From an uncultured Marinicella sp. (GTDB taxonomy: Bacteria > Pseudomonadota > Gammaproteobacteria > Xanthomonadales > Marinicellaceae): a DNA stretch of 64,000 nt. The position numbers were made by a program, and so were the translations under genes. The stretch covers positions 124,001 to 188,000 of the forward strand of contig CANNBS010000001.1 of the NCBI GenBank assembly GCA_947502925.1, given 5' to 3'. Under the pieces are notes generated by a model. That model was not told the DNA's origin. It did not search any database and was given only the letters and a program-made list of their open reading frames with translations. The first letter of the stretch is position 1; each line of letters begins with the position of its first letter. Positions 53,520 to 63,582 of this stretch are shown piece after piece.

Positions 53520-56099
53520 TTATTTCCGCCGTAGTATAATTTGCGCGTCAAAGCCGTCTTTAAAAATCAGATCGCTGGAAGCCACTGATCCGGATTCCAC
53601 CGCGCCGACATCGCATTTGTCGTCCCAGGGCCGGATAAAGCCGCGTTGATCCTCTCTTAAACCACATAAACTATTACCACCGTTAACAGCAATGCCGCCT
53701 GGGACCGGCAAATGGGTCATGGTGTCGCCACCATTATCGGCTAAGGTGACCTCAATCACGGTGTTGGTTGCACCGGCCGGGACCTGGTCACTGGCACCTA
53801 AGGTCACACCTCCCGTACCACTGTTGCCATTTTGACCCAGAATATTGTAATTATTTAAGGTTAAGGAATTGCTTACCACAAATAATTCAAGCGCAGAAGA
53901 CCCACGAAGATTAAATAAGCCTTGTTTATCCGCAGCTTGTGGAGACTTCCCTGCAATCGGTGGTATCGGGGTGAGGGTATTTCCGGAAATAATGCTGTGA
54001 CTTAAACGGTTAGGCGCTGATGTGGATGCAGGGGCTACCACCATCCCACCAACACCTGAGGCAGAATTGCCGGTGATGGTCAGACCGGATAATTGATTGT
54101 TGTCGCCAACAATCAGAACACCGCCATAGTTTGCACCCGTATTATTTGATAGCGTACTGTTTTCAATACGGCCTTGAATACCATAACGAATATCGAGACC
54201 ACCAGTATAACCGCCTGAATTATTGTCGATGGTGGAGCGATTCATCTGAAAACCCAGACTTTGGTAAGTTGCTACACCCGCCGCAAAATTTCCACCCAAA
54301 TTTCCGGGTTGGGACGTATTATTATTGACCGTCGAATTAAACAAGCCAGAGCTAATGGATTCAACATCAAACAAACCGGCACTTTGATTAACAGTTAATG
54401 TTGAATTTATGACTTTTACGTTGCCGTACAGGCTTGATACAGCACCAAAATTACCATTGGCACCGGTAACCGTGCTGTCAATTAAGTTTAAATGTCCACC
54501 TTCTGCGGCCATCAACAAATCAAAATCATCCACTGACGCAGAATCACGTTCAATTAAACTGCCATTGCCTTCCAGACTGATGCCAGAAGTAATCACCGGC
54601 AAACCCAAATAGGTAAAGGGCGAGAGATCCTGTATCGTGTCAAAACTTTGAGTGCTGTTTTCCGGCAGAACAATAATGTCATGGCCATTGCCCGGCTGAC
54701 AGCCGCTGACACTGGCATCATTATTGGCCGAGATGATGGCGCTGGTTAAATCACAGGGCGCATCATCGGCCATAATCGGCAAGGAATGCTCTAAAGCACC
54801 GATGTCACACACAAAAGAACCATTACCATCACCATCAATACCACGGCCTTTGCCTTCCTGATCAACAATACTGCCGTAACAGGATAAATCATTGCCATCG
54901 ATGGCCACAGAACCCAGTTTTAAGGGATGTGTCAATTGGCCGTTGGTCAGGGTTAAAGGATAGAGATTATCTTCTGTTGCATTGCTAAAGGTTTGGTCGT
55001 TCGCACCAAGGGTGACATTGTAAACGCCGGCATCTCCCATATCACCAATAATATTATGGGCATCCATATTAACCACCCCCAGGTTGTAAATGTTGGGCGC
55101 GTCAATAAATGACACTTTATCTTTATTACCGGCAATAATACTGCCTTGTAATGTTAATGAACCTTGCGAGGCTGAATTTAAGATACCTGATACATATAAG
55201 GCATGGTTATCGGTGACTGTACTGTTAGTTAAGGTGACATTGTTTTGAATCACACCACGTTTGAGACTTTCAGACGAAGACAATGGTGAACCTATGGACT
55301 CAATTGATATTCCACCACCGAACACGCTTGAATTACCACTGACCGTTGAGTTAGACAGGGTCACGGTTGACTGATAAAAGCTGGCGCCACCTGCAATTTT
55401 CGGACCTCCACCTCCACCGCCACCACCAAAAACACCAATTCTCAGGATAGGGCCAAAATCAAGATTATTATTCACAATTCCTGAATTAACAATATCCACT
55501 TCCGCAAAAGAGGTCATCAGGCCGCCAAAAGAACCGGTGCCGACATTATTTCGGATGGTGCTGTTAAGAATTTCATTACCTAAACTATTGGCCAGATATA
55601 TAGCACCATTATTACGGCTAAAGGTGGTGTTGCTTAAGATCACCTGACCGCCATACGAAAACAAGCCACTGCCAGAGCCGGAACCATCATCAGCACCACT
55701 CACAGTGGTGTCTCGTAAGGTTAAATCACCCGATGAATCAACCTCAAACAAGCGAAAATTGTCCGTGCTGTTATTAGCATTAATGGTTAAGCCATTGCCT
55801 TCAATGGTGATATTACTGGATATAATCGGCAGTCCCACATCACCAGGACCCCCGGTGGAGGGTTCAAAAATGGTGTTAATGGTGATATTACTGTCTTCAT
55901 TCACCACTTGAATCGTGTCATTCCCCGAACCTGCCGGACAAGAACCGACAGCGGTGTCCGTATTGGCTGCCTGAATGGCATCGATTAAAGTACAGCTGCC
56001 GGTGACATTAATGGTGGCCGCCTGCGCCGTGCCAAGTGCCCATAATATGGCACCGCTCAAAGCCGACTTTTTCATCTTAATGGTTTTATTTTTGTTCAT
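53520..56099 (-). CDS. Secreted beta-helix protein with two homologous halves and IFKDGFD end
   Basis: 859 residues; GGGAG precedes ATG 56099; signal peptide ends WALGTAQA. Each half begins with a Cys-x-L..AI..AN CSLREA-like start (CTLIDAIQAANTDTAVGSC and CDLTSAIISANNDASVSGC), then a GNGLT/GNGSL turn, a beta-helix of short N/S-rich repeats and a closing CD(I/V)GA(L/V)E segment. The C-terminus is DLIFKDGFDAQIILRRK: the same tag as at 24.8 kb plus a basic extension. A Gly-rich run (about nine Gly) occurs near residue 225. Secreted or surface-held. Confidence 0.75.
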   Translation of the reverse strand: MNKNKTIKMKKSALSGAILWALGTAQAATINVTGSCTLIDAIQAANTDTAVGSCPAGSGNDTIQVVNEDSNITINTIFEPSTGGPGDVGLPIISSNITIEGNGLTINANNSTDNFRLFEVDSSGDLTLRDTTVSGADDGSGSGSGLFSYGGQVILSNTTFSRNNGAIYLANSLGNEILNSTIRNNVGTGSFGGLMTSFAEVDIVNSGIVNNNLDFGPILRIGVFGGGGGGGGPKIAGGASFYQSTVTLSNSTVSGNSSVFGGGISIESIGSPLSSSESLKRGVIQNNVTLTNSTVTDNHALYVSGILNSASQGSLTLQGSIIAGNKDKVSFIDAPNIYNLGVVNMDAHNIIGDMGDAGVYNVTLGANDQTFSNATEDNLYPLTLTNGQLTHPLKLGSVAIDGNDLSCYGSIVDQEGKGRGIDGDGNGSFVCDIGALEHSLPIMADDAPCDLTSAIISANNDASVSGCQPGNGHDIIVLPENSTQSFDTIQDLSPFTYLGLPVITSGISLEGNGSLIERDSASVDDFDLLMAAEGGHLNLIDSTVTGANGNFGAVSSLYGNVKVINSTLTVNQSAGLFDVESISSGLFNSTVNNNTSQPGNLGGNFAAGVATYQSLGFQMNRSTIDNNSGGYTGGLDIRYGIQGRIENSTLSNNTGANYGGVLIVGDNNQLSGLTITGNSASGVGGMVVAPASTSAPNRLSHSIISGNTLTPIPPIAGKSPQAADKQGLFNLRGSSALELFVVSNSLTLNNYNILGQNGNSGTGGVTLGASDQVPAGATNTVIEVTLADNGGDTMTHLPVPGGIAVNGGNSLCGLREDQRGFIRPWDDKCDVGAVESGSVASSDLIFKDGFDAQIILRRK

Positions 56100-56208
56100 T
56101 AATCGCTCCCATTATTGACAATGCTTCTAATAACTATATATGCAGTGCCTCTTTATGTGCAATAAACTCATAAGCATTTTAATCAGATCTGGATTAGAGG
56201 TGATTGGC

Positions 56209-57105
56209 TTATTGCAGCGACCAGGCATCCAGCCATTCAATTGAAACAGGGACTAAATCGAAGTCAGCCATCAAGCGTTGTTGAAAATCCTGCATATGGG
56301 CCGCACCATAGAAAATTGCCACCGATTTGGGTTCTTTATCCACCATTGTTCGCTTCAGCACCTTGAGGGCTTTTTGGTTTCTGGCGGCCACCAATGTGGA
56401 ACCTTCGGGGCCTTCAAAAGCAATCATGGTGGATTCGGCGTCAGCCAGTTCTTGCGCCACCATGCGTTTTAAAGCAAGTTGTTTATCATCGGCCATGAGC
56501 AGAGAGAGCATGCTAAGCTGACTGCCGGCACCGGCGGTCAACTCGCGGGCCAGGCCGGCTCGCCACATTTGTAAAATCATACCGGTAATGGTTTCACCTC
56601 TGTTCGCCATACTTTGTCTAAATTCATCCGGACTAAAGTCTGCATGAACAAAATGCTGAGGACTGTAATCCACGCCATCCATCTGATACGTCAACCCCAG
56701 TACATCCGTCATTTTCAATTGAATGCTGGTCAAAATGTTATTGTTAGATGATTTGTTTTTATCGCCAGACTGATTGGGGTTTCTGGGTTTGATTTTTGTG
56801 CCTTCCGGTGCCACCATTTCATACAGAACCGCATCATAATGAGCAAATCGCCGGTTTAAATCGTTAAAATAATCTGCCTCGGCCACATGCACCGCACTGA
56901 CCAAATCAACATACCAATCCTGAGCACCACTGCGGGGTTTAAAACGCACCACAGCCACTTGTAAAGAATCACCGCTTTCTGCCATGCGAATATACTGACC
57001 CGGCGGCTCATCAAGCGGTTTAGCATCGGATGCAAAAGCTGGCAGAACTAAGAAACTTAAAAGAACGAGCCCTAAGCCCCTGATTAATGTAAAGTTAGAT
57101 TTCAT
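56209..57105 (-). CDS. TraB/GumN/Tiki-like secreted protein
   Basis: 298 residues with signal peptide (to PAFASDA). SAVHVAEADYFNDLNRRFAH plus YDAVLYEMV and, near the end, VAIFYGAAHMQDFQQRL resemble the metal-site motifs of the TraB/GumN/Tiki group (His and Glu early, G-x-x-H late). If right, it may be a metal-dependent peptidase outside the cytoplasm. Assignment is by motif only. Downstream of the YdcH-like gene on the same strand, with a gap of about 70 bases. Confidence 0.55.
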   Translation of the reverse strand: MKSNFTLIRGLGLVLLSFLVLPAFASDAKPLDEPPGQYIRMAESGDSLQVAVVRFKPRSGAQDWYVDLVSAVHVAEADYFNDLNRRFAHYDAVLYEMVAPEGTKIKPRNPNQSGDKNKSSNNNILTSIQLKMTDVLGLTYQMDGVDYSPQHFVHADFSPDEFRQSMANRGETITGMILQMWRAGLARELTAGAGSQLSMLSLLMADDKQLALKRMVAQELADAESTMIAFEGPEGSTLVAARNQKALKVLKRTMVDKEPKSVAIFYGAAHMQDFQQRLMADFDLVPVSIEWLDAWSLQ

Positions 57106-57173
57106 AAATTATAGCGATATTAAGTCAAATTAAAGGATATCTGATGTCTTAGAAAACAATTAAGCAAAAAGGT

Positions 57174-57377
57174 TCAGGCATCCATATCCGGTATCAACAT
57201 ATCCTGGTAATGCTGTATGTCATCTTTAAGACTTAATTTTTCTTTTTTGAGGCGCTTAATTTCCAGTTCATTGGCCTCAGGTGCAGATTCTAATCCGCTC
57301 AAGCGTGATTTTAACGCTTCATGTCTTTCTTTAAGTTGCTCTAAGCGCACTCTTATTTGCTGTTCTTTTAATGCCAT
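57174..57377 (-). CDS. YdcH-like small coiled-coil protein (DUF465)
   Basis: 67 residues, almost entirely coiled coil: MALKEQQIRVRLEQLKERHE, ALKSRLSGLE, IKRLKKEKLSLKDDIQHYQD. The LKKEKLxLKDDI block is the DUF465/YdcH signature. Function unknown. Confidence 0.8.
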   Translation of the reverse strand: MALKEQQIRVRLEQLKERHEALKSRLSGLESAPEANELEIKRLKKEKLSLKDDIQHYQDMLIPDMDA

Positions 57378-57510
57378 GTCAACTCCATATCGATTCTCAA
57401 TTGTGACATCAGTTAAATCAAGCCATTGTTTAATTCACTGACATCAGCTCCTTGTTTAGTATAAAATCTATCACCTCAGTTCACCACAACTATTGTCGTT
57501 ATTGTCAGAT

Positions 57511-58317
57511 ATGGATCATGCTCGTCACCATTTTAAGAAAATAGAACAAAAATTACGCCGCCAAATCAGTGCCGCTTCTGCCGATTATGGTTTGATTGAA
57601 GCCGGTGACCGCATTATGGTGTGCCTATCAGGCGGCAAAGATTCCTACACCATGCTAAAACTGCTGCAAAACATTAAGGCTAAAGCGCCTTTTTATTTTG
57701 ATATGGTGGCGGTCAATTTAGACCAGAAACAACCGGGCTTTCCAGAACATGTGTTGCCAGATTATTTGGACCAGCAAGACGTTGAATACCATATTATTGA
57801 AGAAGACACGTTTAGCATCGTTCAGGAGAAAATTCCTGCAGGTAAAACCACCTGCGGCTTATGTTCCAGGTTGCGGCGCGGCATTTTATATCGGGTGGCC
57901 GGTGAATTAAACTGCACTAAAATTGCCTTAGGCCATCATCAGGATGATGTGGTGGAAACACTGTTTTTGAATATGTTTTTTGGCGGCACCTTAAAGGCCA
58001 TGCCACCTAAACTGGTCAGCGATGACGGCCGCAATACCGTTATCAGGCCTTTATACTTTTGTCGCGAAAAGGACATTGAAGATTACGCCAGGGTGATGGA
58101 TTTCCCGATTATTCCCTGTAACCTATGTGGCTCTCAGGATAATCTGCAACGCCAGGCCATTAAGCACATGCTGACACAATGGGAACAGATTCAGCCCGGT
58201 CGCATCGACAACATCGCCCGCGCCATTAAGAACATTGCACCAACGCAGCTAGGTGATGGTGAGTTGGTTGATTTTAAAGCACTTAAATCGCGTATCGAAT
58301 TACCGCAGTTTGTTTAA
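57511..58317 (+). CDS. ttcA: tRNA-cytidine(32) 2-sulfurtransferase
   Basis: Makes 2-thiocytidine at tRNA position 32 with ATP and an iron-sulfur cluster. PP-loop [24 protein letters not shown] and CNLCGSQ with cluster Cys, and [23 protein letters not shown] 57511 is taken as start; TTG 57493 in the same frame would add six residues. Its stop overlaps the convergent mnmG stop by 4 bases. Confidence 0.95.
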   Translation: MDHARHHFKKIEQKLRRQISAASADYGLIEAGDRIMVCLSGGKDSYTMLKLLQNIKAKAPFYFDMVAVNLDQKQPGFPEHVLPDYLDQQDVEYHIIEEDTFSIVQEKIPAGKTTCGLCSRLRRGILYRVAGELNCTKIALGHHQDDVVETLFLNMFFGGTLKAMPPKLVSDDGRNTVIRPLYFCREKDIEDYARVMDFPIIPCNLCGSQDNLQRQAIKHMLTQWEQIQPGRIDNIARAIKNIAPTQLGDGELVDFKALKSRIELPQFV

Positions 58318-60185
58318 CCGGCTTTCTTCAAATACACCAACAACAATGAAATGGCCGCCGGGGTCATGCCTTGGATCCGTGATGCCTGACCGATGGTGGT
58401 GGGCTTGGTCTGATTCAATTTTTCGGTTAATTCAGCGCTCAATCCTTTCACCAATGAATAATCAAAGTCCACCGGCAACGGTTTATGCTCCTGGGCTTTG
58501 GCTTTATCGATTTCCTGTTGCTGACGCGCCAGATAACCGGCATATTGGGTCTGGATTTCCACCTGTTCCAAAACAGCTTTGGTGCGATTTGGCAGGCTGA
58601 TTTCCTCAAAACCCATAAACATCGAGACATTCACTTCAGGCCGGCGCAATAAGTCATAGGCACTGGTTTCTTTGCTTAATTGAATGCCGGTTTGGGTCAT
58701 GAATTTTTGGCCGAGTTCGTTATGCGGCGTTAACCACACCGACTGTAAATGTTCAAGCGAACGCTCAACCTGTTGTTTTTTGTCCATAAAGGTTTGATAA
58801 CGGTGTTCATCAACCAATCCCAGCTCATGGCCCTGCTCGGTTAAACGAAAATCGGCATTGTCCTCTCGCAACATCAAACGGTATTCAGCCCGTGAGGTAA
58901 ACATACGATAAGGCTCACTGGCGCCCTGGGTGATTAAATCATCGATAAGCACACCGATATAGGCTTCATTGCGGGCCGGTGTCCAGCTTGGTTTACCGGC
59001 GACTTTGCGCGCGGCATTCAAACCGGCAATCAAGCCCTGTGCCGCGGCTTCTTCATAACCGGTGGTGCCGTTAATCTGGCCGGCAAAGAACAGGTTTTCC
59101 ACGTATTTAGTCTCCAGAGACGGGTGTAACCCACGCGGATCAAAAAAGTCATATTCAATGGCATAACCCGGGCGTGTTATATGGGCATTCTCAAAGCCTT
59201 TAATCGACCGCACCAATTGAATTTGTACATCAAAAGGCAATGAAGTGGATATCCCATTGGGATACAATTCCTGCGTATTTAAGCCTTCAGGCTCCACAAA
59301 AATCTGGTGCGAATCCTTATCGGCAAAGCGCATGATTTTATCTTCAATAGACGGGCAATAGCGCGGACCTTTTCCCTCGATACGACCTGAATACATGGGC
59401 GAACGGTCTAAACCACCACGGATAAAATCGTGGGTTTTTAAGTTGGTGTGGGTGATATAACAACTGACCTGTTCGGGATGATCAGAAACATCACCCAGGT
59501 AAGAAAACACCGGCATGGGTGTATCGCCGGGCTGTTCTTCCATCACGGAAAAATCCACGGTTTTACCATCAATACGCGGTGGCGTACCGGTTTTAAGTCG
59601 CGCCACATCGAAAGGCAATGCCCGCAGCTTTTTGGCCAACACGGAAGCCGGTGGATCACCGGCACGTCCGCCCTGGTACTGGCTGGTGCCGACATGGATT
59701 TTACCACCTAAAAATGTGCCGACGGTCATGACCACGGTTTGGGCTTTGAAAATAACACCCATCTGAGTGATGCAGCCTTTAACCACATCATTTTCGATAA
59801 TTAAATCATCCACCGCTTGCTGGAATATATGCAGATTTTCCTGGTGCTCCACTGCTTGACGAATCGCTGCACGGTATAAATTTCGATCACACTGCGCCCG
59901 GGTGGCGCGCACAGCCGCCCCTTTGCGGGCATTCAGGGTTCGCCATTGAATGCCGGCTTGGTCCGTGGCTTTCGCCATGACACCGCCAAGGGCATCAATT
60001 TCTTTTACCAGATGACCCTTGCCGATACCACCGATGGCCGGGTTACAGCTCATCTGGCCGATGGTCTCGATATTATGGGTCAACAATAAGGTACTGGCGC
60101 CGGTCCGGGCCGCTGCTAAAGCGGCATCGGTTCCTGCATGACCGCCACCAACCACGATGACATCAAAATTTTGGGGATACTGCAT
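58314..60185 (-). CDS. mnmG: tRNA uridine-5-carboxymethylaminomethyl synthesis enzyme MnmG
   Basis: FAD-dependent subunit that, with MnmE, modifies U34 of several tRNAs. 623 residues, normal size. FAD site [72 protein letters not shown] block (read [20 protein letters not shown]) and [20 protein letters not shown]. Convergent with ttcA. MnmE and GidB genes are not in the window. Confidence 0.97.
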   Translation of the reverse strand: MQYPQNFDVIVVGGGHAGTDAALAAARTGASTLLLTHNIETIGQMSCNPAIGGIGKGHLVKEIDALGGVMAKATDQAGIQWRTLNARKGAAVRATRAQCDRNLYRAAIRQAVEHQENLHIFQQAVDDLIIENDVVKGCITQMGVIFKAQTVVMTVGTFLGGKIHVGTSQYQGGRAGDPPASVLAKKLRALPFDVARLKTGTPPRIDGKTVDFSVMEEQPGDTPMPVFSYLGDVSDHPEQVSCYITHTNLKTHDFIRGGLDRSPMYSGRIEGKGPRYCPSIEDKIMRFADKDSHQIFVEPEGLNTQELYPNGISTSLPFDVQIQLVRSIKGFENAHITRPGYAIEYDFFDPRGLHPSLETKYVENLFFAGQINGTTGYEEAAAQGLIAGLNAARKVAGKPSWTPARNEAYIGVLIDDLITQGASEPYRMFTSRAEYRLMLREDNADFRLTEQGHELGLVDEHRYQTFMDKKQQVERSLEHLQSVWLTPHNELGQKFMTQTGIQLSKETSAYDLLRRPEVNVSMFMGFEEISLPNRTKAVLEQVEIQTQYAGYLARQQQEIDKAKAQEHKPLPVDFDYSLVKGLSAELTEKLNQTKPTTIGQASRIQGMTPAAISLLLVYLKKAG

Positions 60186-60268
60186 AATGTTAAATTCTTC
60201 AAGCGAACCCCTTATTTTATCGCGATATCATCCGCAACACAAATACACCCCCGGCACTGACAGTACAA

Positions 60269-60478
60269 TTAACTTCCTATGGCGATTAATGTGCCTGATT
60301 GTAACCAGTAGCCACACCCAAACACTGTAATCAGTGAGAAGACAACAGCATCTTTCCAATTCAGTCGCAAGGAATCGGTTTTTCTTGACACCTGATGTTT
60401 TTTTGTGGGCGCTTGTTTAAGTTCGGATTTGGCTTGTTTTTCTAAGCGGGTTCGAATTGAATTCTTTGACTTATTCAT
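60269..60478 (-). CDS. Hypothetical small membrane protein
   Basis: 69 residues: a basic N-terminal half (MNKSKNSIRTRLEKQAKSEL) and one hydrophobic segment (AVVFSLITVFGCGYWLQSGT). No family recognised. Plausible as a single-span inner-membrane protein with a cytoplasmic basic tail. Confidence 0.5.
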   Translation of the reverse strand: MNKSKNSIRTRLEKQAKSELKQAPTKKHQVSRKTDSLRLNWKDAVVFSLITVFGCGYWLQSGTLIAIGS

Positions 60479-60572
60479 GATGCGATGGATTGTTTAAAAG
60501 CGTTTATTACAACATTGAAAAATGTACTAAAACTGGCTTAGCAATGATTAATTCTGCCGATTTAATGAAATA

Positions 60573-60601
60573 TTGCACTTTTTTAAAAACCTTGCTATGC
60601 T
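60573..60601 (+). promoter_or_regulatory. Promoter of kbp
   Basis: TTGCAC (60573-60578), 17-base spacer, TATGCT (60596-60601) preceded by TGC, an extended -10. E. coli kbp is stress-regulated; extended -10 elements of this type suit sigma-70 or sigma-S. Confidence 0.6.
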
Positions 60602-60629
60602 CATTTAACTTAAATAACAGGAACTTATT

Positions 60630-61139
60630 ATGGGATTTTTTGATTTTATCAGTGACGCAGGTGCCAAAGTTTTCGGTAAAGATGAACCGAATAAAAATGT
60701 CACCATGCCCATCATTAAACACATCGAAAACAGCGGTGTAAATACAGAATACATCACCACTGACTTTAATAAGGGTGTGGTTCTCTTATCTGGCTATGTT
60801 CCGGATAATGAGCAAAAAGAAAAAGCGGTTTTAACCGCCGGTAATATTGCCGGGGTTTCACGCGTACAGGATAATTTACTGATCGGAACACCGCCGGATG
60901 ATGCCACTGAAGCGGTTAAAAACATACAGGAACATGCAGTTAAAGAAAAAGACCTTGCGGGTGAAGACAGTTGGGAGTCGCGTACTTACACAGTGAAATC
61001 AGGAGACACCCTGGGCAAAATTGCCAAGCAGTTTTATGGTGATGCCATGAAATACCCGAAGATTTTTGAAGCCAATCAACCGATGCTCGATGACCCTGAT
61101 AAAATTTACCCGGGACAGGTTCTTCGCATACCCAAATAA
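60630..61139 (+). CDS. kbp: BON-LysM potassium-binding-protein homologue
   Basis: 169 residues: a BON domain (about 25-90; PIIKHIENSGVNTEYITTDF, GVVLLSGYVPDNEQKEKAV) and a C-terminal LysM (about 118-168; YTVKSGDTLGKIAKQFYGDA, PDKIYPGQVLRIPK). Same layout as E. coli Kbp/YgaU (149 residues), a cytoplasmic K+ sensor-binding protein. No signal peptide, consistent with that. A promoter lies 29 bases upstream. Confidence 0.9.
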   Translation: MGFFDFISDAGAKVFGKDEPNKNVTMPIIKHIENSGVNTEYITTDFNKGVVLLSGYVPDNEQKEKAVLTAGNIAGVSRVQDNLLIGTPPDDATEAVKNIQEHAVKEKDLAGEDSWESRTYTVKSGDTLGKIAKQFYGDAMKYPKIFEANQPMLDDPDKIYPGQVLRIPK

Positions 61140-61155
61140 CAACACAAAGGTGCGC

Positions 61156-61187
61156 CAATAACCGCTGTCTTTAGTCGGCGGTTATTG
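61156..61187. terminator. Hairpin between convergent kbp and tcdA
   Basis: CAATAACCGC / GCGGTTATTG, perfect 10-base stem, 12-base loop, overlapping the last codons of tcdA. No T-run, so possibly a stop structure aided by other factors. Confidence 0.5.
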
Positions 61188-61922
61188 TCCCGTTAATGAT
61201 TGAATAACCCAATCAGCGGCCATCACCCCAAAACCACTAATGACCGTCGGTGTAGTACCGTAACCTGAATCACAATCCAACCGATAGGATTGCTGTTCAC
61301 CGGTTTCACAAAAAGGCAGTGTCATCGGCTCATCGGAAAATATCGCTGTTATACCAAATTTATTTAAGCCTTTAAAACCGTGATGACGGCGTAATTCATA
61401 ACGCACTTTTTTTAACAGGCGATCCCCGTGGGTTTGTGCCAGATCTGACACCTGTAAATGATTGGCTTTGGTTTTACCGCCGGCACCACCGGTGGTGACA
61501 ACTGAAATGTTATGTTCTCTGCACATGGCCAACAGCAACACCTTATGCTTCACTGAATCAACCGCATCAATCAAATAATCATAATCAGCTGACAACAATT
61601 CATCGGCATTGCTGGCCATAAAAAACTGCTGTACAGCATGCACCTCACAATCAGGATTAATATCCAAAATGCGATTTTTCATGGCCATCACTTTTGGCTG
61701 GCCCACAGTGCTGTTTAAGGCATGCACCTGACGGTTAATATTGGTCACACAGACTTCATCGGCATCTATCAGGGTAATTTCACCAACACCGGAACGCGCC
61801 AGCATTTCAGCCGCCCAACAACCAACACCACCGATACCAACAACGGCCACATGAGCCTGTTGAAGATGCTCAAAACCGGCCATGCCATACAACCGCTCTA
61901 TACCGCCAAAACGTTCTTTCAT
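61182..61922 (-). CDS. tcdA: tRNA threonylcarbamoyladenosine dehydratase
   Basis: E1-like enzyme (CsdL/TcdA) cyclising t6A to ct6A with ATP. 246 residues: MKERFGGIERLYGMAGFEHL, ATP-binding VAVVGIGGVGCWAAEMLARS, LIDADEVCVTNINRQVHAL, and VVTTGGAGGKT. Start ATG 61922 overlaps the tatD-like stop (ATGA). It completes the t6A series with TsaD and TsaB. Confidence 0.94.
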   Translation of the reverse strand: MKERFGGIERLYGMAGFEHLQQAHVAVVGIGGVGCWAAEMLARSGVGEITLIDADEVCVTNINRQVHALNSTVGQPKVMAMKNRILDINPDCEVHAVQQFFMASNADELLSADYDYLIDAVDSVKHKVLLLAMCREHNISVVTTGGAGGKTKANHLQVSDLAQTHGDRLLKKVRYELRRHHGFKGLNKFGITAIFSDEPMTLPFCETGEQQSYRLDCDSGYGTTPTVISGFGVMAADWVIQSLTGQ

Positions 61923-62674
61923 ATACCGAACACCTGCTGGCAATTATGGGTCGTGATGCGGATCAATTCTGCCACTGAAATCTCTTTTATCTCAGCCACA
62001 AATTCAGCCACTGTGTTTAAATCAACCGGTAAATTCCGCTGATCTCTTTTGTTGTATAAGGGCTGATCCGGGGCATCGGTTTCAATCACCATCTGCGATG
62101 TATCGACTGATTTCACCACCTGATGTAGCTTTTTAGCACCGGGATTGACCACGGCCGTTCCAAAACCCAGAATAACACCTGAGTCTGTGATTTGTCGCGC
62201 CTGTTCCACTGAACCATTAAAACTGTGCATCACAGCTTTAAAATAACGGTGTTTTTTCAACACCTCAAAAACCGGCTGAACCGCGCCGTTGACATGCAGA
62301 ATCAAAGGTAAATCCATGTCTTTAGCCAGTACCACCTGTTGCTCAAAAACAGTGTGTTGTTTATCCCGGTCTAAATCATCCCGGTAAAAATCAAGACCGC
62401 ATTCACCGAGTGCCACAGCCTTATTTTCACCCAGGAAATCACCCAGCTTTTGCAGGTCTTGTTGTTTATGTTGCCCGATAAAATAAGGGTGTAAGCCATA
62501 GGCCGGATATATATCGGCATGCTCATCAGCCAACTGCTTGATTTTTGTGAATCCCGACACCCCTGTGCCCGGCACCACAAACCCGTTAATGCCGGATTCT
62601 CTGGCCGCTGTCAATAATGATGTTCGGTCATCATCGAAACGTGCATCATCAACGTGAATATGCGAATCAATCAA
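61919..62674 (-). CDS. TatD-family metal-dependent hydrolase
   Basis: 251 residues. Metal ligands in MIDSHIHVDDARFD, the GLHPYF motif, ALGECGLDFYRDD, ILHVNGAV, AVMHSFNGS and VIETDAPDQPL. TatD/YjjV-type deoxyribonuclease or related hydrolase; substrate in vivo unclear. Overlaps cyoE and tcdA by 4 bases each (ATGA), hence one operon ctaA-cyoE-tatD-tcdA. Confidence 0.9.
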   Translation of the reverse strand: MIDSHIHVDDARFDDDRTSLLTAARESGINGFVVPGTGVSGFTKIKQLADEHADIYPAYGLHPYFIGQHKQQDLQKLGDFLGENKAVALGECGLDFYRDDLDRDKQHTVFEQQVVLAKDMDLPLILHVNGAVQPVFEVLKKHRYFKAVMHSFNGSVEQARQITDSGVILGFGTAVVNPGAKKLHQVVKSVDTSQMVIETDAPDQPLYNKRDQRNLPVDLNTVAEFVAEIKEISVAELIRITTHNCQQVFGI

Positions 62675-63579
62675 ACCACCGGCTCAGCAAACAAACGTGG
62701 CATCACATCACCCCACAGAATGTAATGGTCCACCAACAAGAAAGCAAACAGCAGCATCAAATACCAAATGGAGTATTTAAAGGTATTCCAAGCCAGCAGC
62801 GGTGATTGGGTGCGTTTAAGCTTAAAAGTCATCCACAGAAAACGGGCACCTAAAACAACCGCACCGAACAAATAGATTAAACCGCTCATGCCCGTTAAAA
62901 AGGGAAACAGGGTGACAATAAATAACAGTATGGTGTAAAAAATGATGTGTAGCTCAGTGAACTTAACACCATGGGTCACCGGCAGCATCGGAATATGGGC
63001 TTTTTTATAATCTTCTTTCCGAAAGATTGCCAGCGCCCAGAAATGTGGTGGCGTCCAGACATAAATAATCGCCAATAACAATAAGGCATCCGGCGTTACC
63101 TGTCCGGTCACCGTGGTCCAGCCCAATACCGGCGGCGTGGCACCGGCCAAACCGCCTATCACAATATTCTGCGGCGTTACCCGTTTTAAGAACATTGTAT
63201 AAATAAAGGCGTAACCTATCAAAGAAACAAAGGTTAACACCGCAGTGAGGACATTAACAAAATACACCAGTATACCGGTGCCCAGTATCGATAAAATGGC
63301 CGCAAATGTCAGCACATTGACTGTTTTTAAGCCGCCGCTGGGCAACGGTCTGTGCTGGGTACGCAACATCACTTTATCGGCTTTCTGATCAGCCCAGTGA
63401 TTGATCGCAGCCGCCCCACCAGCACTTAAACCAATCCCTAATAAACCCCACAAAATAACGACCCATTCGGATTCAGGAAAATTGCGCATCGATAATAACA
63501 TACCAACAAATGCAGTGAACAAAATTAAGCTCACCACACCAGGTTTAGTCAGTTCAAAGTATTGTTTCAGTCGGCTCAT
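62671..63579 (-). CDS. cyoE: Protoheme IX farnesyltransferase
   Basis: Converts heme B to heme O for terminal oxidases; integral membrane UbiA-type prenyltransferase, 302 residues with about 8-9 hydrophobic segments. Prenyl-binding motif NHWADQKADKVMLRTQHRPL and second motif YVWTPPHFWALAIFRKEDYK. Directly downstream of the heme A synthase gene. Confidence 0.96.
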   Translation of the reverse strand: MSRLKQYFELTKPGVVSLILFTAFVGMLLSMRNFPESEWVVILWGLLGIGLSAGGAAAINHWADQKADKVMLRTQHRPLPSGGLKTVNVLTFAAILSILGTGILVYFVNVLTAVLTFVSLIGYAFIYTMFLKRVTPQNIVIGGLAGATPPVLGWTTVTGQVTPDALLLLAIIYVWTPPHFWALAIFRKEDYKKAHIPMLPVTHGVKFTELHIIFYTILLFIVTLFPFLTGMSGLIYLFGAVVLGARFLWMTFKLKRTQSPLLAWNTFKYSIWYLMLLFAFLLVDHYILWGDVMPRLFAEPVV

Positions 63580-63582
63580 GGG

